Part shown: positions 34,196 through 45,692 of the stretch, piece by piece
How positions within the stretch are numbered: position 1 is the first letter of the stretch
Layout: every line of letters begins with the position of its first letter
NCBI GenBank assembly: GCA_019787685.1
Contig: JAHNUO010000015.1
Span: forward strand, 558,001-622,000
Direction of reading: 5' to 3'
Source of the DNA: Chiua virens
Taxonomy: Eukaryota > Basidiomycota > Agaricomycetes > Boletales > Boletaceae
DNA length: 64,000 nt
Translations under genes and position numbers: made by a program
The notes under the pieces: model-generated
The model's input: only the letters and a program-made list of their open reading frames with translations
Databases searched by the model: none
Told to the model about the DNA's origin: nothing

Positions 34196-37100
34196 TCATT
34201 TGCTCCAGGCGGTGAACGTGCTCTGGAAGCCATCCAAGTTGTCACTCGCCTGTATGACGCCGTTTTGACCCACGCTGAGTTGATATGTTGATCCGACGGT
34301 CGACAGGCCGTATACACTGATACTCGATGCCGTGTCAGTGTTGAAGATGTGTGTCTGACACGAGTTGGTGGTGAGGCAGGTCTGGGCATAGATCTATGGA
34401 ATGTGTCAGACGATCAGGCAAGGAGATATTGATATTCGAATAGAAACACACTTGGTAAAAGCTGTAAAAGCCAGCACCTAAGTGAGAGTTCAGCCACTTA
34501 ACTAAAGGTACCTGAGATACTACGCACCAAAGATGAGGATGTTGGACGAGGATTGCACGTACATAGCCCAGGCAGAGGTTATACTATTAGAAAAGGTGGG
34601 ATCATGATAAGTGGCAGAGGAATTATATGGTGCTGGAGCGGCAGGGGCGGGTTGATAATAAGGCTGATACAGACAATAAGGGTTACCGTCGACTACGAGC
34701 CGGGAGAGAACAAGGATCGCGTACAGTTTCTGTCTGAGCAAAGCCGATATAGTGGTTCTGTGCGTTCACCAAGTTATACTGGTAGAGAGCCGCATGTTCC
34801 GCTTGAATGGCGTTTTATCAGGTCTGCATCTCAAGGAACAATGCATCTGAAAACTTACAAGCTACAATGGGAGCATATCAGGCCCAGCAAAGTTAAAAAG
34901 GTATGATGTGACTCACAAGTTCCGATGAACCAAACAGGACCCGCTGATTCCGAGAGTATACCACGCCCAGTAAAGACCGAAGTTAGAGACGAGGCGGCTG
35001 AATCAAGATCGTGGTCTGCAGTCCATACCCACGTTCCCTGTCCGTCCGTTGGTCCATATAGCAAGAAAAGTGAATCGATATTACAAACCTCAAAGTATGC
35101 GCTAGACCCGGATGTTAGATGGATTCCCAAGAAAGCTGCCTGACAGGCTGTGTTCACAGAGCCTGAAGGACACTGCGCATTTTGCATGTTGGTACCCACA
35201 GCTAGAGGCATTTGTTAATTGGTACAGTATACAGAAGAAGCACCGCACTGACCGCCTCCAAGTCTGACAATCACAGGGATCAGAAAAGTGGCGTGATAGT
35301 ATAGATAGCCTACCTGAGGTGCGTATCCCAAAGGCCTGCGGCGCCTTGCTGCCCGGATGGGTCGTGGACGTTCCATTCAAGCAAGATCGCACCGGGAGCT
35401 GGCAAGGATTCATATAAGATATCACCAGGCAGAATTCTACTTACCAGGCCCAACTGTGGCGAAGACGATATCACTGATCTCGAGGATGCCCTGGGAGCCA
35501 GCTGTGCCCGCTTGTACGACCACTCGTGGGTTGGCCTGAGATTGGAAATTACTGCCTCCCCCGAGGATGACAGACCATGCCTCTCCGACGACCTGGGTTC
35601 CCGCTGGGATGCTGATTGTATCCGTGACATAGTATACGCCCGCATCGAAGAAGATGATCTTGCATCCAGCATACTGTATGAAGGACGTAAGGCGCCATTC
35701 ATTGTCTTTAAGCTGTAAACAAACCTGGTTGAAGATATTTCGGATAGCTGCGGTATCATCCGTCTTTCCATCACCTTTGGCACCTTGGCTCTTAACGCTC
35801 ACGATCTGGCTGGTGGCATAGTTCGCGTACTGAGGGTGCGACTTGCCAAAGATTCGGCCGGAGCTATCAAGCAGCACTGAGGGTTTGTTGGCCGAATAAA
35901 CGGCGCTTTGTACCCAGCTCTTCTGGCCTCCCGTTCCAGAATATACGTGCCCTTGGCCCCAAGAAGCGATGGTAGTGGTACCTCCCGTGAGGATGGTAGC
36001 TCCGTTGGCATCGCCGACCGCCGTCGATACGTTTGTGAGCTTGATATTGTTCAGAGCCAACGCAAAAGGGAGGGTACCATTACTGGGAACGGAGGACTGA
36101 ACGAATATGGGCGTGTCGACGACAACGGCATCAATGATAGTCTCCGAACCAACGCCCTGAAGATGTCATGTGGATATCGAACGACCGTATCCGCGAAAAG
36201 ATACTTTACCTGATCTTCCTCCGTGATTCCCCCGACAGTCAATTGGAAACCAGCCTACCAGTGTGAAGGTTGATCAGATACTCGGGGCTTCGGAGGATAA
36301 GCGGCTCAAATATACTCACTTGACAGTTGTTGATAGTAACGCCCTGGAATGTAAATCCTGATTGGGTTATCAGTAGTACGTTCCATTGGCTGATACGGTG
36401 GAAGCACGGACCCCAGTTCCAGATACCCGATACAGCTAGCAGTGGTACTACACTGAGTTATTGTTCAATTACATAAGTTGCGCCTCAACTCACCGGTGTT
36501 GCAGTTATTGACTGTAAGATTGCGGACTGTGAATTGTTGGCTCCCAACCTCGATGCCAATCTTTCCTGATCAAAGTTCAACATTATGATCTTCGTTCGCC
36601 AATTGTCTTGAATACCTCCATTGAAAACAACGTCTAGTGAGGCGTCAGTGGCAATATCATAGTGTATACTCAATTGCCGCAACTTACCCCCAATGAAACC
36701 ACCACTAACACAATGAAGACGATGTAAGTGGTCATCCCTCAGTTATGATAAACGTCTACCTTCCGTTCTCCATGAACAATCCTATTGACAAGAGATTAGG
36801 CTCATCTCAATGAATGGCTTCCATCACTGACCTATCTGGTTGGTGCCCGAAGCAGTCGACATCTCGACCACAATATTAACCAACGAAGTCGCCTGAGCCA
36901 CCTGCCAGTGCAAACCAATGGCCGAGTTACCGGAGGGAATCCGTCTCAAATCGATGATTAAGTTCCGCGCCGAGCGGAAGCTACATCAAGATAAATCTCA
37001 GCGAAAGACCAAGGACATGCACTCAATAGTGCCTACAAGTTGTTTTGATTGGTGAACCACTGAGCACCATAGCCATTGGGAATGTAAGGGTTGGCGTCTA

Positions 37101-37749
37101 CTTCAATTTAGATCTAATTCCCTGACAGGACACTGTAGGACTGACCAATGACCGCAAATCCGCTGAAGCTGGAGCTTGCGAGAAGAGTTGGAGGATTCTT
37201 GGCATCTCCGATGATTTGGGTATAATAGTAGGTATTAATTGGCGATGAGACCAGATAATTACTGATTGTGAATCAGCGTCCGTGCTCGAATCAAATCCAA
37301 TCAATTTACCCCTGAGGGATATACACAATTGCCGGAGAGAGACTACAAAGTCAAGGTTAGTCACAGAGTGTGTACAGAAAGACCTCATGCATACGTTGAT
37401 GAAGTGCATGTGTCGTTCCCGCAACGACTTCCAGACGATATAGCTAAACTGAAAATGCAAACATCAGTGGGATTTTTCACGGGATTGTGGAAACTAACTT
37501 GATTGCGGCCGTATCGTCGGTGACGCCATCACCTTTGGCTCCAAAGTCTTTAACGTTGCGGAAAACTTGATATGAACTCGGGTCTGGATTGAAAGGGGAT
37601 GCTCCCTGGTGTTTGATGGTCTCGAACCAATAAGGATCACTTGGTGACGCAGTACCACCGCCCAGAGGCGCCGAACAAGAGGACCCGAGGCCAGAAGCAC
37701 GAGAGGCGTATAAGACCGCACTGAGGAGGAACGCGATGTTTAACCACAT
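34196..37749 (-). CDS. Secreted GH55-like exo-beta-1,3-glucanase, copy B
   Basis: Predicted extracellular beta-1,3-glucanase. The ATG at 37749 starts a signal peptide (IAFLLSAVLYASRASG), then SSCSAPLGGGTASPSDPYW and the first beta-helix entry FGAKGDGVTDDTAAIK. The second helix starts with SQGAKGDGKTDDTAAIR near 35790. Shared landmarks include PAIVYIPQGTYLV, GNAIGL-type core strands, FFDAGVYYVTDTISIPAGTQ, ILEISDIVFATVGPG and YYQPAPAAPAPYNSS. The last exon ends in FQSTFTAWSK with TGA at 34196-34198. Exon borders correspond to those of the other two copies; no frame break was noticed. TATA element at 37828-37834. Confidence 0.87.
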
Positions 37750-37827
37750 AGCTTAACGTGAAGCAGACGGAAGGTAATACGAAGACGGTGAACGGATATG
37801 ACTGCAAGAGTAGAGGAGACGAAGGTC

Positions 37828-37834
37828 TTTATAT
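37828..37834 (-). promoter_or_regulatory. TATA box of GH55-like copy B
   Basis: ATATAAA on the minus strand, about 80 nt upstream of the start codon at 37749. Confidence 0.5.
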
Positions 37835-38835
37835 GCTGACCCCAAGTCATGCGAGCGTGCATGAGGTATTTCACCTAACTGCAAAGAAAGCGGATTGAGC
37901 ATGAGGTATGCTATGACCTGGAAATGGGCTTCGGGCTTCAATCGGTAAGGAATTGGGACTTTGACGAACACGTGAGAGACACCACTTGATTCGTCTGTGT
38001 GTCTTCTGCTGGCAATGCGTCAGCACAACACCAGTAGGGCAGTCTGTTACAGCTCGTTTTGTTCACGTGGAGGAAGGTTCATCAGCGGGATTCAAAATTG
38101 AAGCATACCTCTGAACTCCTGACTGAGTCATAATCATGAACCGATACCCACCTTGAGATCGATCCAGAGCAGGAAAAAACTTAAATGAATATGGAACGAA
38201 AGTAGTTTGCCGGAAGGGCGATCCGAAAAACAGAAGGTAGGTGGGGTAGTTCCGGGGCATCAGCGAGAAGTTTGTTCGAGGTCGCCGCCTACTCAGATTG
38301 ACCTGGAGTCTGTATGCTATCGGTCCGATTATGGAGGGAACCAACGAGGGAATAGTTCGGATCTCGGTCACATGAATAGTCAGTTGTTCATTCTCCATAT
38401 GAAGCAGAACGACCCATCTTCGATGAAATCCGGCTTGCCTGCGGGTGGCTGCAGGCAGGTAGCCTCCACGAAGCATATAGTTACGGAAGTACTGATTATG
38501 GACCACCTTGGATTTTTTTGCGTCTTTCTCATGACCACTTACAATGGGGAGGTGGATGTTCGCTGGAAAGTGGATGTAGTACAAACCAAGGATAACGTTC
38601 CCGCACGGTTTTCCGAAGCCAGCACTCAAATAGCCAATGTACTGGCGTTGGGCCCGTCTATGCGTGAAATGCGAGTGGAGAAAGCCGACAACCCGTGCGG
38701 TGTCAATACACCACCCGACCTTAGTTAGTGGTCACGCTGGCTTTAACTGCATCGACGAAAACGCGGCCGGAACAATGTACTATTTGCTGCTCCGCATCTA
38801 GCATAGTGAAGGTCTCCGAGGTTCCGTCGCATATA
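37835..38835. other. Stretch between glucanase copy B and the copia element
   Basis: Long open frames overlap on opposite strands (38063-38629 minus, 38207-38728 plus). Neither starts with ATG at its full length or shows a motif. Together with 43558-43650 this may once have been one gene split by the copia insertion. Confidence 0.35.
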
Positions 38836-38840
38836 GTATG

Positions 38841-39008
38841 TGTTGGACTCGAAGTCCTTTGATTACGCCAAACAATAGCAAGCCTCACTCGGCCTGATGC
38901 CGACTGTAGCTACACGTCATCTGTCGATAGGAGACTCCTAATAGATTCCTGCCTCTCGACTATCATCTCATCTAACTAAGTTCCTCTCGCGCCTATCGTG
39001 CTGCAACA
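38841..39008 (+). repeat. 5' LTR of the copia element
   Basis: 168 bp, TG..CA ends. It matches the 3' LTR except ACTCGAAG versus ACTTGAAG and TTACGCC versus TTATGCC. Confidence 0.95.
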
Positions 39009-39022
39009 GGTTATGAGCCCTG
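39009..39022 (+). promoter_or_regulatory. Primer-binding site matching the anticodon arm of initiator tRNA-Met
   Basis: GGTTATGAGCCCTG directly follows the 5' LTR. Its reverse complement, CAGGGCTCATAACC, is the anticodon stem and loop (CAU) of eukaryotic initiator tRNA-Met rather than the tRNA 3' end. This implies priming by a cleaved 5' half of the tRNA, as known for Drosophila copia. Confidence 0.7.
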
Positions 39023-39102
39023 AGCTCTAATTTGAAGCAGACGAGCATCATTTTATACGTCTATTATCGCCATCATATTTGTCTCACGCTCAGCCAATCA
39101 CG

Positions 39103-42100
39103 ATGTCGCAACAGCCACCGCCCCCGTTACCTTTCTCTTTTCCCACCACCACGGTATCTCCTTCGACTGCCGCTGCGACCACTCCTCAAACTATGGTCGC
39201 GACAACCTCAAATCCGTCGAATCCGATTACGTCGAGTCCCTCAACCCAACCGGCTCCGACCGCGAGCTCCAACTTAGTGAGCTCAGCTCCTAAGATTGAG
39301 AAGCTACGCGATGGGAACTGGCTCGCATGGAAAGTGCGCATGAGAGCCGTTCTCAAACGGAAAGGGGCATGGGAAGGCATTATTGAAGGTAATGTCCAAA
39401 AGCCTAATGACCCCTCGGAAGCCGCAATCCGGGAAACAAAGGACGCAGTCGCACAAGAACTCATCTCGACTTCCATTCGGGATGAACAAGTCGTGCATAT
39501 AACCGACTGCGACACGGCGTTCCACGCATGGGAAACTCTACGTACCGTACACGAACCTCGCGGACAAGAGTCCGTACTCGCTTTGTTCAAACAATTGTAT
39601 AATACGGAAGCTCAGGACGAGACTAACATCACGTCCCACTTCCATCAGCTTCAGATCATACGAGAGCGCCTCATCGTTGCCGGTCACGCTAAAGAAGTCG
39701 ATGACTCAATGTTCAAAGCTATCATCGTCGGGTCACTTCCCGCCAGCCTCGATAGCTTTACCGGCGGCTACCTCGGCTCTCAAAGTGTGATCCAAAGCAA
39801 TCAAAACCTATCGGGCGACATCTCGGTCCCCGATTTTATCTCGCGTCTTTCCGTTGAGTGGCGAAAAAAGCAGAAACTGAAAGAAGAAAGAGAGAAATCA
39901 GGTGACGTCGCAAACACGGCTTTTACTTCGCGCAAGACGACGAAGGGACCACGTCCGTGCGCCATTTGCGGCTACACCAACCACCTGACTTTCCAGTGTC
40001 GCCACAAAGGGAAACCCAAATGTGGCATATGCCAAAAGTTTGGCCATTCAGAGGAAGAATGCCGCTACAACCTTCTGAATAAAGGGCGCCAAAATCCAGG
40101 CAAATTCGGACGGGGAAACTCGCGACCCGGGCCGAAAGGAAAAGAAAAAGCACGTGCAAAGGTAGTAAAAGAAGAATCAGCCAGCGAAACAGATGAGCTC
40201 GAACGAAGCTTTGTAACAAATGTATCTATTGCTGATGACGTCGAAATGAAAGAGGCCAATGAGGCCGACTTTTCAGCTTATCCATGGATCGCCGATACTG
40301 GCGCATCCACCCATATCTGTGCACAGCGTGAAGCGTTCCTCGACTACAAGTCGTTACCAGAACGCATCGTCAAAGGGCTTGGCGACAAACCGGTCGCCGC
40401 TCTTGGAGAGGGCACCGTCATTATACACACGCGTGCTGATGACAAAATTCGTACGCTACAGCTATTCAAAGTCCTGCACGTACCTGAGGCCCGAGAGAAT
40501 CTTGTCTCTATCGGGCGACTTGATAAAGCAGGCGCACATGTCACCTGTGCAGACGGCCGGATGACAATACATAAAAATAACGAACTTATTGCCGTTGCTA
40601 CAATACATCGAAATCTATATTACCTTGACGTCGAAACAGCAAGCTACAAAACCAATGTAGCAATAAAGATCAAACGATCTTGGACCTGGGAGGAATGGCA
40701 TCGCCGCCTGGGACATATCGGCATTGCTGGACTGAGAAAACTTCACGGAAAGAACCTTGTCGACGGGTTCTCACTCCAACAAAGCCTGCAGGACTTCGAG
40801 TGCGAGGCTTGTATTAAATCGAAAATTACGCGGCAACCGCTACCAAAGACGGTCAGCCCGCAAATAAGAAAACCGGGTGACCTCACTCACTCAGATGTTT
40901 GGGGCCCAGCCCGAGTTCCATCTTCACAAGGATACCGGTATTATATTTCTTTCGTGGACGATGAATTGCGACACGCCACGATTAGCTTCATGAAAACGAA
41001 AGATGAAGCTCCTAATAAGGTAAAACAATATGTCTCACATATCGAGAGACAGTATGGGCACGTACCCAAAGCAATCCGTGCCGATAACGGACGAGAATAT
41101 GTCAATAAAAATTTACAGACATGGTGTCTCGATAAGGGAATTGAGCTCCAAACAACTGCTCCCTATACTCCGGAGCAAAATGGCGTCGCAGAACGCTGGA
41201 ATAGAACGGTTGTCGAATTAGGTCGTGCAATGCTTTTCGCGCATGACTTACCAAACGAGCTATGGCCTGAAGCGATGTCTCATGCCGCTTATATTCGTAA
41301 CCGGGCGTACACACGCTCCGTACCCAATATGACACCATACGAAAAATGGTCTGGGAATCGCCCAGACATTTCCTTCATTCAGGAATTTGGGCGACCTGTA
41401 TGGATACTGAATCAAGAATTAAACCCATCAAAATTGGACTCACAGGCTAAGAAGTTCATCTTCGTTGGCCACGAGGATGGTCCAAAAGCAATCAAATATT
41501 ATGACCCCCTTAAAAGAACAATCAAAGTTTCTCGTGAGTACCGTTGGCCGATTGCTGTCACGCAAAGCATACCAGATCATCGGTTTGAGGGGGAGCATGC
41601 TGGAGAAGGTAGCAAACCTTCATCCGGCATGAAACGAAAAGATCTAGATCAAGAATCAGATCTGAATCAAAGTAAAAGACATCGAGTCGAAAGCGACGTA
41701 CCTGAACTGACACCCGATCCTGATGATAATGACTCAGAAGATGAGCATGACCAACAGGAATCAATTGCCAAAGTCGCTGCCGCCGTATACACTGCTATAA
41801 GTGAATCACACATTAGCAGTAATGACCCAAAAACGCTCAAAGAAGCAATGAACTCACCTGACTGGCCCCAATGGGAGAAAGCCATTCAAACTGAGCTCGA
41901 AACATTGAAACAGATGGGCACATGGGAGTTAGTTGATCCTCCCGATGATAGAAAGCCTGTCACGAACAAATGGGTCTTTGTGCGGAAATACGACAGGAAT
42001 GGCAATCTAGAAAAATACAAAGCGAGATTAGTAGCTCGCGGATTCAGTCAGGTACCAGGGATGGACTACAATGAAACTTTCTCACCTGTAGTCCGGCTTG

Positions 42101-43377
42101 AAACAATTAGAGCGATATTAGCGCTCACCGTTGCTGAAGACTGGGAAATCCAGCAAATGGACGTAAAAGGGGCTTACCTAAATGGTAAACTCAAAGAAGA
42201 GATTTATATGAACCAGCCAGAAGGATTCAGTGACGGTACGGCTCGACTATGCCATTTATTAAAGACATTATACGGATTGAAACAATCTGGTCGAGGGTGG
42301 AATGAGGAGCTTGATAACAAGCTCAGCGGCATAAATTTCGACCGCCTCTTATCAGATCCATGCGTCTATATCCGGCGTACTGGAAAGATTATCGAGATCA
42401 TCACTGTATGGGTTGATGATCTATTACTTTTCTCCAATGATAAAAATCAGATGACTAAACTAAAACAAAATCTAAAAGGGCTATTCGATATCACCGGTCT
42501 TGGTGAACCGAGCAAACTCGTTGGTCTAGAATTCACACGTGACCGAGAACGGGGAACGCTTACTATCAAACAAACCAATTATATTGAAAGTGTTCTAGAC
42601 AGGTATGGGATGCATGAAGCTAATCCCGTTTCTACCCCGCTCGATCCAAATCTGAAGCTCGAACCACAAGACGCAGCTACTAACCCATCACAGTATTCCC
42701 AGGTCGATGGGAATTACGCCTCCTTAACGGGATCACTTATGTATGCCGCAATTGGTACACGTCCCGACATCGCATTCGCCGTAAATAAACTCTGCTCGTT
42801 CAATAACAATCCAGATCTTGCCCATTGGACCACGGCGAAACGAGTCTTGCGCTACCTCAAGGGCACAAAAGATCTTGGAATAACATATGCGCGCAATAAC
42901 AAACAGAGCAGTTTCTACGGTTACGCGGATGCAAGCTTTGCCGCCAATAACGATTTAACTTCGACGAGCGGCAACATTTTTATTCTCAATGGAGGTGCCA
43001 TCGCCTGGAACTCAAAGAAGGAACCAACAGCTGCGCTTTCTACTGCCGAGGCCGAATTTACTGCAATGGCCAGAGCCGAGAAGGATGTGATCTGGCTCAG
43101 AAACCTTTATTCCGAAATTGGTTTCGAGCCCGAAAACGCGACCATCCTCTACGGCGACAACAAATCCGCTATTGCCATTGCGACGAATGCCCAATTTCAC
43201 AAACGGGCAAAGTATTTCAACCTACGGAACTTACATATGCGGAACACGATCAAAATTGGCTGGATAACCCTCGTATATTGTCCAACTAATGATATGACCG
43301 CTGATATACTCACAAAAGCCCTACCACGACAAAAACATTTACAGCACTCCAAAGCTCTCGGCCTCCGTGTGGCTTGA
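39103..43377 (+). CDS. Copia Gag-Pol polyprotein (1424 residues, intact)
   Basis: Encodes all functions of the retrotransposon in one frame. Residues count from ATG 39103. A Pro/Thr/Ser-rich leader (1-70) precedes a UBN2-type Gag core (WLAWKVRMRAVL). A zinc knuckle lies near 286-320 (CX2CX4HX4C, CGICQKFGHSEEEC). The aspartic protease has WIADTGASTHIC near 396. GAG-pre-integrase is WHRRLGHIG. The integrase core keeps D (SDVWGPA), D (RADNGREY) and E (QNGVAER) between about 597 and 697. Reverse transcriptase runs from NKWVFVRKYDRNGN to the catalytic VWVDDLLLFS near 1102, where the usual Tyr of YVDD is Trp. RNase H follows with GYADASFA, ALSTAEAEF and YGDNKSAI. No stop or frameshift interrupts it; TGA at 43375-43377. 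Confidence 0.95.
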   Translation: MSQQPPPPLPFSFPTTTVSPSTAAATTPQTMVATTSNPSNPITSSPSTQPAPTASSNLVSSAPKIEKLRDGNWLAWKVRMRAVLKRKGAWEGIIEGNVQKPNDPSEAAIRETKDAVAQELISTSIRDEQVVHITDCDTAFHAWETLRTVHEPRGQESVLALFKQLYNTEAQDETNITSHFHQLQIIRERLIVAGHAKEVDDSMFKAIIVGSLPASLDSFTGGYLGSQSVIQSNQNLSGDISVPDFISRLSVEWRKKQKLKEEREKSGDVANTAFTSRKTTKGPRPCAICGYTNHLTFQCRHKGKPKCGICQKFGHSEEECRYNLLNKGRQNPGKFGRGNSRPGPKGKEKARAKVVKEESASETDELERSFVTNVSIADDVEMKEANEADFSAYPWIADTGASTHICAQREAFLDYKSLPERIVKGLGDKPVAALGEGTVIIHTRADDKIRTLQLFKVLHVPEARENLVSIGRLDKAGAHVTCADGRMTIHKNNELIAVATIHRNLYYLDVETASYKTNVAIKIKRSWTWEEWHRRLGHIGIAGLRKLHGKNLVDGFSLQQSLQDFECEACIKSKITRQPLPKTVSPQIRKPGDLTHSDVWGPARVPSSQGYRYYISFVDDELRHATISFMKTKDEAPNKVKQYVSHIERQYGHVPKAIRADNGREYVNKNLQTWCLDKGIELQTTAPYTPEQNGVAERWNRTVVELGRAMLFAHDLPNELWPEAMSHAAYIRNRAYTRSVPNMTPYEKWSGNRPDISFIQEFGRPVWILNQELNPSKLDSQAKKFIFVGHEDGPKAIKYYDPLKRTIKVSREYRWPIAVTQSIPDHRFEGEHAGEGSKPSSGMKRKDLDQESDLNQSKRHRVESDVPELTPDPDDNDSEDEHDQQESIAKVAAAVYTAISESHISSNDPKTLKEAMNSPDWPQWEKAIQTELETLKQMGTWELVDPPDDRKPVTNKWVFVRKYDRNGNLEKYKARLVARGFSQVPGMDYNETFSPVVRLETIRAILALTVAEDWEIQQMDVKGAYLNGKLKEEIYMNQPEGFSDGTARLCHLLKTLYGLKQSGRGWNEELDNKLSGINFDRLLSDPCVYIRRTGKIIEIITVWVDDLLLFSNDKNQMTKLKQNLKGLFDITGLGEPSKLVGLEFTRDRERGTLTIKQTNYIESVLDRYGMHEANPVSTPLDPNLKLEPQDAATNPSQYSQVDGNYASLTGSLMYAAIGTRPDIAFAVNKLCSFNNNPDLAHWTTAKRVLRYLKGTKDLGITYARNNKQSSFYGYADASFAANNDLTSTSGNIFILNGGAIAWNSKKEPTAALSTAEAEFTAMARAEKDVIWLRNLYSEIGFEPENATILYGDNKSAIAIATNAQFHKRAKYFNLRNLHMRNTIKIGWITLVYCPTNDMTADILTKALPRQKHLQHSKALGLRVA

Positions 43378-43384
43378 GGGGGAG

Positions 43385-43552
43385 TGTTGGACTTGAAGTC
43401 CTTTGATTATGCCAAACAATAGCAAGCCTCACTCGGCCTGATGCCGACTGTAGCTACACGTCATCTGTCGATAGGAGACTCCTAATAGATTCCTGCCTCT
43501 CGACTATCATCTCATCTAACTAAGTTCCTCTCGCGCCTATCGTGCTGCAACA
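43385..43552 (+). repeat. 3' LTR of the copia element
   Basis: 168 bp copy of 38841-39008, preceded by the polypurine tract and followed by target duplicate GTATG. Confidence 0.95.
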
Positions 43553-43557
43553 GTATG

Positions 43558-44271
43558 CAATTGCCACCGACTCGCACCACGGAACATGGAAACAGTTTTT
43601 AGGAGAGCCGGTAACCAATTTTGAGGACCATCTGCCAGTGCTTTGAGCCTGCCAGATACAAGTCACAAGTGATAGCACCTGGATTGCGATTTGGAAACGT
43701 ACCATACAGATAGAATTAGTTCAAAAACAGAGAAAGACTTACTACTTACCTCGAGTTCGTTTTTCAGACTTGGTCTGTGGCCTCAGATTGGTGGGATCTT
43801 GCATTCAAGTCGAAGCTGATGCGAAAGATGGGGGTAAGCATGGTCACTACTACCTCTTCCACTTCAACTTGAATGTGAGCTGAGGATCCTGAAGTTGAGC
43901 AGCTGCCAGGATCTACTTCCGATGTTAGACTTGTCGGAGTTTCAATGAACTTACAATGTCATCCTGCCAAACTGTTTCATGACTATGGTCCATCCTCAGG
44001 CTCTTTTCCATCAGGCCTGAATATCTGCATCATGTTGCCTGCGTAGCATCATGCCGAAGCTGTTCGGCGCTCTGGATGACTAATTTCTTCTCAGTGTGCG
44101 GCACTGTGCCTTACAAATCTCCGAATGATATTGTAATGAGCAGAATTTCGGGAAATGATGTGTGAGTTACAGTCCTTCTACATCCTGGAAGTCTACGGTA
44201 CTTACAAATGCCCCTTTCCCTTAAGGTACGTCAGCACACACTTTATTCAATATCTCACGCAATCTCTCGAC
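43558..44271. other. Stretch between copia element and OYE gene
   Basis: Begins with about 30 codons that read well in the plus frame (ATDSHHGTWKQFLGEPV, stop near 43647), possibly the 3' exon of a gene interrupted by the copia element. The rest is unrecognised. Confidence 0.35.
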
Positions 44272-44279
44272 TATAAAAG
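44272..44279 (+). promoter_or_regulatory. TATA box of the OYE-type gene
   Basis: TATAAAAG, 86 nt upstream of the ATG at 44358. Confidence 0.6.
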
Positions 44280-44357
44280 ACTACCGAGGTCAAGCAAACC
44301 GAATAACAGAACAAGACGCGTCTCTACTCCATCGTCCTTTGCTAACCAACGCCAACC

Positions 44358-45692
44358 ATGTCCTCTACTCCCGCTCTATTCCAGCCCATCAAGGTTGGTC
44401 GCTTGACGCTTCAACACCGCGTCGTTCTTGCCCCATTAACACGCTTCCGGGCGTATGCCTCACATGTCCCCGGACCTCAAGCAGCAGCCTACTATTCCCA
44501 ACGCGCTTCCACACCAGGGACCCTGCTTGTCACCGAAGCCACTTTCATCTCCCATGATGCGGGCGGGTACGCACACGTCCCAGGCATCTACACTGATGAG
44601 CAGATCGAAGGATGGAAGAAGGTATGTCCGTGCCCTTGGGCCGCAGGTCGATCATTCCATCCTAAACATCACCCCACGTGATCCTGCAGATCACCGATGC
44701 CGTGCATGCCAAAGGATCGCATATCTTCTTACAGCTCTGGGCGCTGGGTCGCACTGCCGATATCGAGTTCCTCGGGAAGCAGGAACCGCCATCGCCCTTT
44801 GTAGGTCCTTCGGCGATCGCAATTACTGGGTCAAAACTACCTCGTCCCTTGAGGGAAGAGGAAATCAAACAGTACATTGCCGCGTACGCGCAAGCGGCCC
44901 GCAATGCCGTCGATCGGGCCGGATTTGATGGCGTGGAGGTGCACAGCGCGAACGGATACCTTCCGGATCAGTTTCTTCAAACAGTGTCCAACACACGCAC
45001 AGATGGATGGGGTGGTGACGAAGAAGGCCGCACGCGATTCGCGAGGGAAGTAGTCGACGCAATCGCGGATGCTGTCGGAGAAGACCGCGTTGCCGTGCGT
45101 ATCAGCCCCTGGAGCGATTTCCAAGGTGAACTGCGTCAACTTGATGTGCAAGATGTCGTGCTGATGCTCTTTTTTCATTCCCATTTCTAGGCATGGGAAT
45201 GCCTGATCCCCGCCCAACTTTTGCGTACCTCGCTACTGCGCTTCGCGACAAGCATCCCAAGATGGCGTATCTTCATGTGATCGAGCCTCGCATAGACGGA
45301 GGCACAGACGATACCTTCATCGAAGGCGAGAACAATGACTTTCTGCGTGAGATATGGAAGAGTGGTGAAGGGGGTGAGGAGAGGGTGTTCATATCAGCTG
45401 GCGGACACACCCGCGATTCTGCATTGCACACCGTAGAAGATAAAGGGGGGCTTGTCGCCTTCGGACGACTGTTTATACCAAACGTGAGTATGTATGGTCA
45501 TGTATTGCCACGCCGTGCTCACCCAATAATCGGGATTCACAGCCCGACCTCCCGATCCGACTACAGAAGAATATAGCCCTTACGCGTGGGGATCGGTCGG
45601 CATATTACCAGCCAGGAAACCTAACACCCTTCGGGTACAGTGATTGGCCATTTGCGGATGGCCATGTTGAAGGGGTTTACGGAAGGCTGTGA
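44358..45692 (+). CDS. NADH:flavin oxidoreductase / Old Yellow Enzyme family (12-oxophytodienoate-reductase-like)
   Basis: FMN-dependent ene-reductase expected to reduce activated C=C bonds of enals, enones or quinones with NAD(P)H. Exons 44358-44621, 44690-45125, 45191-45483 and 45543-45692 give 380 residues, the usual size. ALFQPIKVGRLTLQHRVVLA starts the TIM barrel; APLTR contains the FMN-contacting Thr. LLVTEATFIS and FLQLWALGRTA follow. VEVHSANGYLPDQF holds the substrate-binding His/Asn pair and catalytic Tyr. RVAVRISPWSDF and VFISAGG..RDSAL complete the FMN phosphate site, and LVAFGRLFIPNPDLP ends the barrel. No signal peptide. It is convergent with GH55-like copy C, with 240 bp between stop codons. 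Confidence 0.93.

Larger units (their letters stand above)
38836..43557 (+). mobile_element. Complete Ty1/copia LTR retrotransposon with 5-bp target duplication
   Basis: The element spans 38841-43552 (4712 bp) and is flanked by direct repeats GTATG (38836-38840 and 43553-43557). The 168-bp LTRs begin TGTTGG and end CAACA. Between them lie a primer-binding site, one uninterrupted Gag-Pol frame and the polypurine tract GAGGGGGAG (43376-43384). LTRs differ at two sites only, so insertion was recent and the element may still be mobile. Confidence 0.95.

Noticed and set aside
38063..38728. Overlapping 188- and 173-codon frames on opposite strands
   Set aside because: Both begin with TTG rather than ATG at full length, and neither shows a motif; overlap on both strands points to chance or to parts of a split gene.
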